NCBI GenBank assembly: GCA_011800805.1
Contig: MPNW01000156.1
Coordinates: forward strand, 7,652 to 71,651
DNA: 64,000 bases
Direction of reading: 5' to 3'
Origin: Hirudo medicinalis
Taxonomy: Eukaryota > Annelida > Clitellata > Hirudinida > Hirudinidae
Under the pieces are notes generated by a model that was not told the origin of the DNA, searched no databases, and saw nothing but the letters and a program-made list of their open reading frames with translations. This document shows positions 11,801-24,500 of the stretch, piece after piece. The position numbers and the translations under genes are program-made. The first letter of the stretch is position 1. Every line of letters begins with the position of its first letter.

Positions 11801-14800
11801 GAAAATGCTGCATCTCCATGGAGCAGAATGCTCATCACCTAAAGGTTTAGAATTATTACTTCATATTAGTTCAGATGCTTGAATATTTCCAAAAATGCGA
11901 CACTAATCGAAGTGCTTTATTAACCTAACCACCAAAAAACAAAAAAAAGCAATATCTCCCCCACCTTTTGACCTTCAGTGTCACCTCTGTAGTACTGCTC
12001 GGCTTTGGTCTTACCCTGCACGATAGGATCGACGGCTTCTAAGTGAGAGGGATTAGCGACGACAGCCAACCTTTAGAAACAATCATCAAAAAACAACAAA
12101 TTACTATCACTGAAGTTTCAAAATAGGTTCGCTTCAACCGACGTGATGTTTTTGTTAGTGGTCCTATTGAGTCTCTCGTGACTCATTCCGAGATGGTACT
12201 TGACGTCGCCGCTGCCCTCGTCCGCGGCCTCCAACTTGGAGTCGAACTGACAGAAGATGTGCTCCAAGGGCTTGCGGCAGACGTTTGCCAACACGTTCAA
12301 ACGACCTCTGGAAAAATTAAACGGTACCATCTATTATCAATGGCGAGAAGAAATGTGATAGCTATCAATTACTTGAGTGTGCCTTAAGCTAGATGAAGGA
12401 ATTTCCAAGAAGAATTAAATTCATTCTATAAATAGTTTGCTGGTGAGATGCCTTCACAATGCATGTTATCGGTTCCAATCTACTCAATCTTGTTTAAACT
12501 GCCTTGCCTCTCAAACTCATAAATTTTACTGACAGGAAAATGTTTAACTAATAAATGCTTTTATAGCATCACTTATTAAATGAAAGATAAATGGCCTAAT
12601 GAACTATTAAGAAGCTGTCAATGGTTACAATGATCATAATATTAATGATAACAGGGAGTTAGCAGGATGATAATTTTATTTAATTAAATTTTAGACTATT
12701 TCATAATGGGGTAATTTCTCAAAAATCCATGGATCATCAAGTGCAACAACATTACAGAGATACAAACCTATGAGGCATTCCAATGACAAAGCTGTCAACT
12801 CCAAAAGCACTGGAAGCATCGATGACTCTCTTCATTGCAGGAATTAGCACTTCACATCCCTCCAATCCAAACCTGCAAACACCATCAACCATGAAAGACC
12901 AGTCACTGTCATTAAAATTACCATGTACAGACTCTGCAATCATTCTAAATTATCCATTACATAAAACTATGGTTTTTCTACATTTATGGCATCTCATACT
13001 TTTAACACAATTTTTTTAAAGGATATTTTGATAACTTTTTGTATTGAAACTATTGTAGCAGAAAAATGCATGTGAATGTCAATTTCAAAATAAACATTCC
13101 TGCAGTGTTGAACTTCCTTGCATGGCAAGCATTCATTACAATAGAATACTAAATTCCTGTCTCATGCTTGAGCAATGCAAATGAAAGAATGCATTGATAA
13201 TGAGCTATCAAACTTTTACGAACAACTCAAGCAACTGCATCCCGACTACGACCGCATTGCGCTGGATCTTAGCTCGGCATATCAAACACTCTAGAACTTT
13301 ATAAATAGCACTTAACAACACGATGTCATCGAGCTGCTTAGAGTTATTACTTTTAGTTAGAACGATGCAAGCTCGGCCAAGCAAACCGCAAACAAAGGAA
13401 GAGCAAAAAAGAGGACACCCACCTCTTTTCTGAAGACCACTTCTTGGCCAGGAATTCTTCGAACCTGGTCGAACGGATGAGTCTGGCCATGAGAGTCCTC
13501 TTCTCGTCGTTCGACATGTCCATCACTCCAGGTGTCTCGAAGCGCTGCTTGATCCAATCGCACTGCTCGAGACTGTTGATGAACATGTACTCCACACCAG
13601 TGTGGCGACAGTAAATGTTCTGCAAAACCGAAACAACATTTATAATCGCCATTTTCTACTCACTCCCCAATTACCACTCGGTAACTTTTCTAAGCCTCGA
13701 GCAACAACGGTAACTGGTAACAACCTCGAGTCTGGATATGATTTCTCTCAGGGTGAGCGAATGTTCATTCCCTCCTATGTAAGTTGTTTGTGGCAACTGG
13801 AAAACACGGTCAAGATCAGGTTCTCCTGGAATAGGAACGGAGCGAGATTATGAAAAATGAGCATCGATTGTGATGCAAAGTCAAACTTAATGACACACAA
13901 CTAATTAATGGTTACAAATATTCAAGCCACATTCATTGCTTATGAACAATATCTATGTTCTAGGTTATAAACTAGTGTAGTTGAGATTTATTTAAGTAGC
14001 ATCTCACCCAATCTGTAATTGGTGACCCTCAACTCCGGGACATCACTCGGGTCGAGGTCAGCCTCTGAGATGCCCAATGGGTCAAGTTCTGCCACATTGT
14101 GACCTCTGACCTATAAGAGTAACATATGTGAAGACATAAAATTTCAGTAACATTTCTCCATAAAACCATCCAGAATTCATATGTAGCTGACAGCTTCTAG
14201 TTGGCTTCAATGTTTTCACTCAAGTTGATATGAAAGTAAAACACTTTTACGATTATTTATAAAAATGGCTCAGCAAGAATTGTAGCAGATCAAATGATGA
14301 ATGACTAATCAAGTGTTCATTACCACCCACATCTGACCATTCAGTAACATTTTTCAAATAAGGTACCCCAACCAATCACAAAACAAGAATATCTCCAAGT
14401 GGTTCGTAACATGCACGTTCAGTGATACGACTGAAGAATTTTTACAATTTTTTGAATAAAGTAAACATTAATATTGTCAAAATTTTAATAATTAAAATAT
14501 GTCCAATTAAACTTGAATTTACGATGCCTCGACACTGAAACTGCTTTCTTAAAGAATAAATTAACAGTGATTAAAGAACCCACTCTGCATTTCAATGTAA
14601 AAGATTTCTACTCATCACTCATGTTTATTTTCTTTTACCAAATATTTCAGCTTTGACTAGGATTGCAACACCATTACTTCCTAAGACTGCCTTTTGCATA
14701 GCTTTTTGCCATACAAGAGTCAAGTGAATAGTCCAAAATTCTAATATTTGTAGTATTTCATAATCAGTCCTTAAATTAGGATGTCATCAACAAACAATAA

Positions 14801-15589
14801 TACAACACATAACATGAATTTCAATGTTTAAGGCTAATCAAAATCCCAATCTTACCTGGAATGACCTGATGATGGATTGTACGGCCAAATGGTCGTCAAT
14901 CAATTTTGAATCCACCGCGCCACCTGCTGGAGCCATTCCCATTCCTGGCATGACCTGGGTTACCATAGCACCGTAGGGGCTTGGAGTTGGGGGAGAAATG
15001 TAAGCTTGACCTGGAGCAGCCCCAGAACTTGCATTACGGAAATAGATATCCCAAGACTACAACAAGATGGAGACAAATAACTTACTAAATTTTCAGAAAA
15101 TAACCCATTATATTATGCTTCAAATCAATCTAAGAGCACAGAAATCTAAGAAGCACCAGAGTTTCCAGTTTCCCTACCCATAAAGTGGTGCACTCAAATC
15201 TTATCCTTAAAATTCAATTCAATTTGATATTAATGAACTCTGATACTAATGCTAAACTTAATAGTTGTTAAACATTTAGGATAAAAAGTTATGTACAAAG
15301 CCCACATGCTACATGCAATCTTATGCCTGCAAATAACTTCACTACAAAAGAAAAAATGTAACAGAGGTCAAACCTTATGTACACTTTTAGGATTCTCCAA
15401 CCAGGCATTATACATCTCTTCAACGTAGTTGGAGGAACTTCCACTCAAGAAAGGTTCTTGTGCTGCTGTAGCCTTAGTACGAGTGACCATCTTGGTCATG
15501 TAAGCCAATGGTTTTGGGGCTGGTACCTGACCTCTTGCGAGGCCAGCCAGCGTTGAAACAGTCTTCGAAATCTGCCTTATTCTCAGCAT
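8804..15589 (-). CDS. OGDH: 2-oxoglutarate dehydrogenase E1 component, mitochondrial
   Basis: Thiamine-diphosphate-dependent decarboxylase of the TCA-cycle 2-oxoglutarate dehydrogenase complex in the mitochondrial matrix. Twenty coding exons on the minus strand: 15589-15374, 15056-14856, 14110-14008, 13825-13725, 13619-13423, 12872-12768, 12307-12143, 12070-11965, 11838-11710, 11621-11442, 11357-11205, 11093-10871, 10761-10611, 10489-10362, 10289-10111, 10040-9969, 9689-9564, 9479-9243, 9159-8996, 8900-8804. They sum to 3033 nt (1010 aa), close to human OGDH. The Arg/Ser-rich N-terminus fits a mitochondrial presequence. Recognisable blocks are [65 protein letters not shown] and ATGNKYTH near the C-terminus. 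The acidic stretch EADLDPSD in exon 3 resembles calcium-binding loops described for animal OGDH. The donor after 12143 (GTCGGT) is weak but needed for frame. Confidence 0.96.
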
Positions 15590-18501
15590 GGCTGGTTATT
15601 TTTCTTTAGCTTGCAATCAAATCGATTCCCTCTTCTGCGAAATAAATAAAATAATTTCAAACAAATGCTAAAAGCAGTATATCCTCCAGCGGCGGTTAGG
15701 CTGCTGCTGTGCGCTTTTTTTTATATCGGATTACAGGATTCCGTATGCAAACAGCGAAGGTTAATGCTACCAAAAATGAGGCTGCGTTGTCCGAGTCTAG
15801 TAAAACCGGTTCAAACCGGATATATGGCGGCCCGTAAAAGGAAATGATTACAAATCGAGGAAAGGCCAGAATAATAAATAAGATAAAGTAACTAGCTATC
15901 GCAAACATTTGTTATGAACCATATAATAAGTCACTGAACATTCGATTTATAAAATTCTCAAATTAAATTACACTCGGTTAAATTAATCAGCCTGGAATAC
16001 GTGACGTAAAACCCACATTCTGGATTCGAGAAATGGCAAGTTAATAAACAACTTCTAAAAATTACCTATCGATATTTATGGAAATGAGAGTAACAAACGA
16101 TTCACGGCAACTAAAAACAATCGAAAGCCTTTATCGTAATTTTGAAATTAAAGTACGGTCGTGAAAGGACGTCACCTTCCTACACTATACGACCTTCAAC
16201 TCCGACACGCCCACTTTTATCTAATCAAGCAAAATATGATAATTTTCGAACCAATGATATTTAAGTGGGTCAAAGCGTAGCTAGGCAGCTGATGACGTTC
16301 AAAGTGAAAGGGAGGAGTTTAAGAGCAGTTCCAAAATAATCGATTCTGAACCTAGGCATTTTAAATAAATTATTATATCGCCATACATTCCTATCATGTA
16401 ACAAAATAAAGTAACAGTTTACCTCTATTCAAGGTTAAAATAAGCAAAACCTTATTCGCTTTGTAACTTCCAAATTTTCGGAAAAGCCTCTCGGCCACAA
16501 TGCGGCAAATCGCAACAATCTCCGGAACCAGACTGATCTAAAGCGCGTCTGGCTTATTTGTACGCAGAACGTCTGAGTAACACATTATCATAAAATATTA
16601 CAAATTTCATTGGGCAATTTAATCAAGACTTGTAATTTTCCTTTACGCCTCTGAGATCACGTACTTCAAGAACACTCATTCTATTTCCTGGTATTTTACT
16701 TCTTCAAGTGGAATGCCTCCAACACTAATTACAGAGTGGTCCAATTTTTTTATTCGTCAAATCATGGAAGATCTATTTTTTACGTATTCAAATAGTCAAA
16801 CGTAACGTCTTCAGGGTACGAGGTCCGCACATGAAGCCGGTGCTCCCACTCGAATCTTCGGAAGCCCTTACAAGTTTTCAAAATACTGAACGATATAGTC
16901 GACCTCCGAAAGTGAACCCTTTGGCTCCTCCGCTGCAGAGTTTAACATAAATTACGCGCTTAACTCCTTTCGGCCATATCCTTCGAATTTTGAGGTTTCA
17001 TTTATATCTTCAAAGATTGGAATTATGCAAAAGTAAATAAAAATGAATTCTGTTTTCAGAGACTAGGTTTGTTAATCCTTCTAGAGCAACATATTTTAAA
17101 AACACTAAAAACTAGATTTATTCCATGAAAATGGTGATAAAAAGACTTTCAAACTACATCACAAGCAAACAATCATTGTTACCATTGTCATCATAAGTTG
17201 ACACTATTTACAAACAATTTTATCAGGACTCAGAAGATCCTTGTACATCCGTTCTACCCCATTATTCTGCTATCAAGAGTTTTAACCAGGCCAAAATAAA
17301 TTAGAACTTAAAATAACCTTAAACACTGAAAACGATGCAGTTCCTTTCTCTGTATCTAAAGCCTTGACATTAAGCAAATCCAAAGAAACTTCAAAATTAA
17401 GCCCCAAAAAACTTGGACTCATGCATAGTTTGAGCATAGGGCAATGTTGTACCATCACCCTGCCATCTCATGGATTTAAACCACAAGCATCAGAAGACAT
17501 CATAGATATAAATGTGATGCGGACACTGCAACTGTAGAGTTGAGTTCAGGCTTTTAGAGGTGTGCTAGGCTTGTGTTATAATAACAAGGGACAAAGAGGT
17601 AGCATGCAATGCATGAACAGAATGAATGCTATCAAAGTAGAGATGAAAATCACATGCTAAAGACAAATCCATGTCACGTGAATAAGTCCCCAAACCTAGT
17701 CCTTGCATCAACTGATCTATAGAAATGGATGACAGATAATATTTACAAGTAATAATAAATAGTTAATGAAGTCCTCCGGATGGGTAAGTTTACCTATACA
17801 TTAAAACGAATGTACAGTATTTAACATACGTTTTTAAAGGAGACCCTTAATGTAGGAATTGACAGATTTAGTGCGCCAGAATGAAGGAAGGTCATGCAAA
17901 ATGCACTGTATTCAAATGTTTAAAAGTTTAACTTAATATTCATAAGAAGGAAATTCTGAGAGAGCTATAAATAATACATAAAGCAAACTCTGCAAAGAAA
18001 ATAAAATGAAAATAAAATGGAAGTAAATGGAGTAAATGTTCACGAGCTTGCTTGTCAGGGAATGCTGAATGTGACAGAGAATACAACAACTATGAAACGA
18101 TGATGCTGAAAATGACAAATGAAAAAATTTGTAAAATGTGACTATAAAAAGCACAATCAAAAATAATCACATCAACCTGCAAAGCAGAGGCAGTCAGATT
18201 TAAATCTGCCTTTGAAAACCAAAGCGATCGCTTAAAGCTCAATACGAACATTACTGAGAAACCCAGTCAAAGAAGTGACGAAGGATATAAAGCTCAAAGT
18301 GATGTGGAAACAACGTGATCACCATGTAACGAACAAGATTACGTCCTTACCAGTAAAATCGCCTATCAGATAATCACCGATGACCATTCAAAATCCAGCC
18401 CCAGCTATGTTTTCTCATAAGAAAAATTCCATCTTTGAAATTGTTATCCCACCACAATGTATTCTGACAACAAAGGGAATTGTCAAAATAAAGAAGGACG
18501 C
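15590..18501. other. OGDH promoter/5'UTR and RasGAP 3'UTR region
   Basis: 2.9 kb between OGDH (left) and the RasGAP gene (right), both transcribed leftwards. The left part should hold the OGDH 5'UTR and promoter, and the right part the RasGAP 3'UTR. A minus-strand AATAAA near 17119 would give a long RasGAP 3'UTR. No additional coding exon could be supported. Confidence 0.45.
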
Positions 18502-21500
18502 TCAACAAGATGTCGACTTGCAGATTATTGGCTCAGAGTTATTGTTCTCCAAATTGTAAACAAGCACGGACTGTTGCTGATTGGCCAAGGAGATCATCTG
18601 TCTTGTTTGGACTGACTCCTGCTTGCTAGTTCTTCGGTTCTGGTTGGTCAGAGAGATAAAACTAGAAGGGCTCGATCTGCCAGCAGGTGCCCTGAGATGG
18701 GAGACCATGAGATTGTTGGAAGAAGGTGAGGAAATTGCTTCATCCCTCTGTCTGACATTCAACCGACCGAAAGTACTGCTGTTGCGACTGGTGGAATCCC
18801 TCCTCTCGAAACCAGATGCTGGATCTTCTCTGCTCCTGGTGATGCCAGCATTAAAAAATTCAAGTCTTCTTGCATGATTGACAGAAGTAGGAGACTTAGG
18901 ATCAATGGGTTTGGGGTCGACCGATCCCCTCCCAGCAGATGATGACTGAGATGAAGAGGACAATGGACGAGGCTGTGAACACTGGAAGTCAACTGGATGG
19001 AAGGAATTCCATGTAGACAATTCTTGCGACTCCAAAGGAGATTCTACAATCTTTGGATTTGACCTCATTGCCCTGAGTTCATAAGGTCGATCAAACTCTG
19101 GCACAGAATTCCACTGTTGCTGACGATTTTGATAACGTTGACGCTGAAGGGCTGTTTGAATGGATGAAGATCTAGAAAATATTAAATGTAATAATTAGGG
19201 ACGTGTCATTGATAACATTAGTAAAAATAACACAATATTCTGTGTGTGTGATCCAGTAATCATCAAATTTTGAATGCATCACAGCTTTTTAATCAACAAT
19301 TCTTAAAAATAAAAATGGAAAAACAACTCTGAATGTTTGAAATTTATCAAAAGTTCAATCCACACTTTAGCAAAATAAGAAGCAAAAGAAAGTGAAAGTC
19401 AGCCAGACAACAGATGGTAGCAGTTATTCGATGGCAATAGCAATCATATTCACATCGATTGGAAATCACATCAATCACTTTTAAGTAAGTATGACGGAAT
19501 GCTCGCGACAGCGTAATCAACAAGTAGTTAAATCATTTCAATAAAATTTCATACTACTACAACTACGACTAATACTAATGTAATAATCACCCTGAAAAAC
19601 AGGTTACAAGGATAACAAGAATAAAGAGCAACATCTAGATGAACATCTAGTCAATCATTGTGCATCTTAAAAAGATGAGGCAGTTTTGAAAACAATCTCA
19701 GCAAAAGAAAGCCACATCACAAGGGAAACTGATGTCCTTTGTGATGAAAAAAAAACAGTCCATGCAACAACAATAACATAAAATAAGAGATTTCATTGAG
19801 GGAGGCCATGCTGAGGAAGCGACAATCAGATCCTGGTGAGAAGTCACCATCTAGCAATGCACGTGCCTACAGACGGGTCTGAACCGAACCTGCCGAAGTG
19901 AGACACGGGTGGCGTCCATCGGGCCGAGCCAATAGGATCACAACCACACAACGCACCTGGTCGAAGCGACCTGTTGTGATTCCGCAATCGGGGCAGCCGT
20001 ACCGGAGGAGGTCGCAGAGGGAGACGGCGAGGTCTGGGAAGGCATGCGATTGTGTGCCCTAAGTTGACCTTTCTGGTGAGACCTCTGCTTTGAGTCAAGA
20101 TCTTGCTCTTCTTCAGGAGGGGCCCTTCTGGAAGGTGACTGGGTGACAGCAAGACCAATGTGGCCAGAATGTTGTAATCGCGATGAAGCCAATGGGCTGC
20201 ATGAAGCCTGTTTTATATGGGATGCAATATCAATAGTGACATTGTCCAACCTAAATTGGTCTACGTAGAAGCGTAATTCATTAAAAAAAAAAAAGAAACT
20301 GACATCAGAACTGATAATCTTAAAGGAAAATAAATCTTCTACAAACTTGAAGTCTTGGGCTACTGGAGGAACCATGAAGCTGACTACCCTTGAGACTCTG
20401 TAAAGGCAGGGTACCAAAACCGGGTTTAGGGGAGGCAGGAGTGGATATGGGGCTAACTTCATAGTGCACCGTCTGACGCCTTGGACTTTGAGAGACGTTG
20501 CAAGAACTTTTCAAGTTGGTGGAAATACCTCCTTTGTGATCTGTATTGCAGGGTCTGTTCAGCTTGGAAAGCGCATGCTCGGACGACGAAGAGGACGAGG
20601 AATGAGGGGTGAATCTTGATGCCAAATCTGAGGTCGGCTTTGAAGTCTCATCGAAGCTTTTTGATCCTGCAGAGGATCTTGTCGAGGTACCGAGAGGAAA
20701 CACGGAGCTCTGCGGCCACATTTTCTTGGATTCTGAGGACTTGTTGATGCGTGGCGTGCTGCTGGACAGAGGTGAAGTGAGAGTTTTGTGAGTCTTCTCT
20801 GTGTTCTCCTTGCTGAAGTAAGAAACACATACATTGTAATTAAGTTTACTTTTAACTTTTTACGTTATGCCTTACCAGTTGACGATGGAGTCAGAACTGT
20901 TTGACCTGTAAGGGCTACTACTGACATTTCCACTATTGCTCTGGGTACATGGTGTTCTTAAATTATTCACTCGAGAGGGTTGGCCTGTCCTTGGGGCTCC
21001 ATTGAGATTTCTGGAGAGCTTCAAATGGTCAACACTTGGGGTGACTGATCCTTTAGATGAGTATTTTGAAGCTTTTCCAGACGGAGTGAAAGAGGGGGGT
21101 GAGTGGTGGTGATGGTTCCGAGAGTAGGTCGGGTTATTGAAGGACAGAGGCTTCAGCGATTCAGAGCAAGTAGTGTGCTTCAAGTGGCTCTGTTGATTTT
21201 CAGAGCAGCTACCAATCACTGGGTTGCTAGTAGAATAGTTCAAGTCCCCATAAGTCGTCGCATTGGCACTGAAATCAACCAGACTTATTGAACCATTGCC
21301 CTCCGAGGACTGGACTGCTGCCTCGATGATTTTCTTCCAGTCCCGATCAATCTGCTGCTCATCCAATGGGACGGCCGCACGCCTCACCGAGGGATTGAGT
21401 ACATTAGACTCTGGAATGCCAAAGTGAGGCAGAGGACCATTAGGAAAGTCACTGGAGGCGAAAGCTAAAGACTCACTGGCAGGAGTTGACCGATGGTGGT

Positions 21501-24500
21501 AATTCTTAAATGGGGTAGCTGCAGAAGAAAGAGACTGGGAGATCATGGAGACATAGGCAGAAGTGGTTGGAAAGTCTGTGCACTCTGCAGGTAGAATCTT
21601 GACGGGGCTGGCTGGATGGACAACCGTGGTCGGTGTGAAAGGAGGAACGGTTGAACTCGATGGCCTATTTGAATGAATGCAGGATGTTTCATCGATGTGG
21701 ATAGGAAGGGAATTATTGTTGTTGAGACACTGTCTTTGTTGTTCGTTTGGCATGTTATCAAGTGTTGAACTTATGCTAAGAAGAATATTGTTCAGACTTG
21801 AAAACCTGGACTTTCCTTCCTAAATTTAAAAAAAAACTTTAAAAATGTTGGGCAAATGAAAGTGACATCTTTTATCTACCAATACATCACAAAATATAAC
21901 TTTGTTACCTCCGAGACACCCTTGAAGCTTTCAACCAACAGGGAATGTAAAAGGGCCAGCTCCCTGCTCTGATCTATGATTGGGTTGCAAGATCTCTGTT
22001 CCTCATCATCATTGAATGTCTGGTAAAATTCTTCCATTTAGACCACAAGAAGGAGAGAACTCAGAGAATTCAAGAGCTGCAAACGGCACTTACCGAAATG
22101 TTGTCGAGATATGCCTGCATGTTAACCATCTCATGAGATACAAATGAATTCATGAAGTCCATAAACTTCTCCTTTCCTCCAAAACTGAAAATTCAATCAG
22201 CTAGCAGTTATAACAGTTAAAGGGGAAAATTGTCATTCCAAACATTTCAAAAAACAATAGTCGTTCGATTTATTTGTAAGTGTAGGAGATTGCTCAAACC
22301 TTCTAAATAATCAAGACTTTTGTAATATTATCTGCTTCTTTGTGCAAGAATTTCGATTAAATTAATTTGTTCAAATTAAAATTAACTACTTAAAACTACT
22401 TAAAATTAATTACTCTCAACTTACAGAGTGAGATTAGCAAGGCTTTGTATAGTCTTGGCAATGAGGGTGAGATTCCTGACCCCTCTGTCACAGGGAAACT
22501 CCTGGATGATGGAGAAGAGATTGGGAGAAAGGATGGCTGGACAGAAGAACCTTAGAAAGATGCAGGAGCTGATGAGTTGCCTGCAAACGGCCACAGAGAT
22601 GTTGGAACGACTCTCGCAACTCTGCCTGACCATCTGGAAGAGTCTCCTCAGTTCACTGCAAGAACATTAATTTCATTGCACAATTTTTTACAATGTCGTT
22701 TGTTGGTTTTGCAAATAAGACTTTCATGACTCAAGCAACTCCAGCTAACTGTTCACATCAACTAACATCACAGTTTTACAAAACATGAACACCAGCAGCC
22801 ACTCACCTAGGAAAGAAAGCAGACGAGTTGATGATTTTACACCATACTAGCGTGCATTGCGTGACCAGAGTCTGTCTGTTGTAAGTAAGAGAGTTAGAGG
22901 TGCTTAATCTGCCTGGGTCAACCTCACAATCAACAGTGGAGTCTATGACAGCTCTCAAGACATCTTTGAGAGTTGAGACGAGATACTATAGAGGGGTTTA
23001 AAGACAGTTAAATTTATAATATAAAAAAAAAAAACAGAAATGATTTTATTCCACTCCATGCACTCCATGAGGTGCTTGATGACCCAATTTTTTTGTCCCT
23101 TTACTAACCTTTTGTCCCACTATCTTCATGTAGGCTTCAACAGCCTTGGTGGCTATGCTGTTACCTCTTAGAGCAAGAGCATTGTTTTCTACAATTTATA
23201 TTTTCATTTAATATAGATATTTTGAGTGTCTTATATATCTGAATCCGATGCCCATTTAGAGGGCGCTATCTGGCGATGCTGGCTGGGTTGCAAACACGAC
23301 ACATCATGACTGTTGTCATAACTGCCACAAATGCAGTTATGCGACCCATCGAGCCAATCTGCATGCAAACAGACGAGACTAATAAAAACAAAATAATGGT
23401 TATTTTAACTCGTCTCCTACCTAGCCTGTCGACCTCAGCCATGACAATGTCGCAGAGGAAAGTGCCGACGTGGCCCGTGCAATGAAGGGAGGAGGCCAAA
23501 CATGTTGCTAGTCCTTCTTTGGCCTTGACACTTATTACTGGCTCCAGGAGTTCAACAAGAGAGCTGTACTCATTCTGTACGTACTAAATATGGTAATGTA
23601 ATGGTAATGTGTAATAGATGGGATGATTATGAATAATCAATATGGTAAAATCACTTATCAGTGAACTTCACAGGATCAAATATAAATGTACAAACCTCAA
23701 GCAGTGGCAGGTAAAAGTGTAAGGGCAAAATGTTCACAGAGAGGTATCTCCCCTTTATCCTCACACCAATCCCTTCAGCCCTGGACTCCCGGGCTCCCTT
23801 CCTGCCTGCAGAAGAGTTTACCTCATACCACTTCTCGCAGATGGGAACGTTCTTGAAATCACTCGAGGGAATGTTTATACTGCCTACAATCAAATCATGT
23901 AAACGCCCGTGATGATAACGATGACGGTAGTGGTGCTGGTAATGATTAAACTACTAGCAATTATTTAATCAATAAAATTCAAGTCCAACTGTCTGTCTGG
24001 ATGAGAGCAGTCAGACTTAAATCAATACAAAAGTATGTTTCAAAGTTCAGACCTATTTTGAAAGGCCTTTCTCTTTTCTTCTTTTTATCGACCTCTCTGA
24101 AGAGATGCACTGAAATTGTCCGAACATTTGGAAGTTCTCTGTAAATGTCAAACACTCGGGTAATAATGATATCGACGAGGGAGGTGGTCACTGTTATGAT
24201 GATGATGATGATGACAGCGACGACTCACCCAAAGTTGAACTGCTCTCCCCAGAACACATGGTCCTGCATGAGTTTGGCTGAAGTTCTGGCATAGAGCACC
24301 CCATCTAGGCAGAGCTCACAGTAGTACCTGTTAAAGTTACATTCGTATTATAACTGTTTACGATTATGAACTATTACGTCATTGTAGTGTTATTATATAT
24401 TTTTAATAAAATGCACTTTGCTGCATCTTATGTGTCAATATCGCTTTTTAAGGTCATCTTCAGCTCAAAAGAACTTTAAATTAAAAAACAACAAAGTCCA

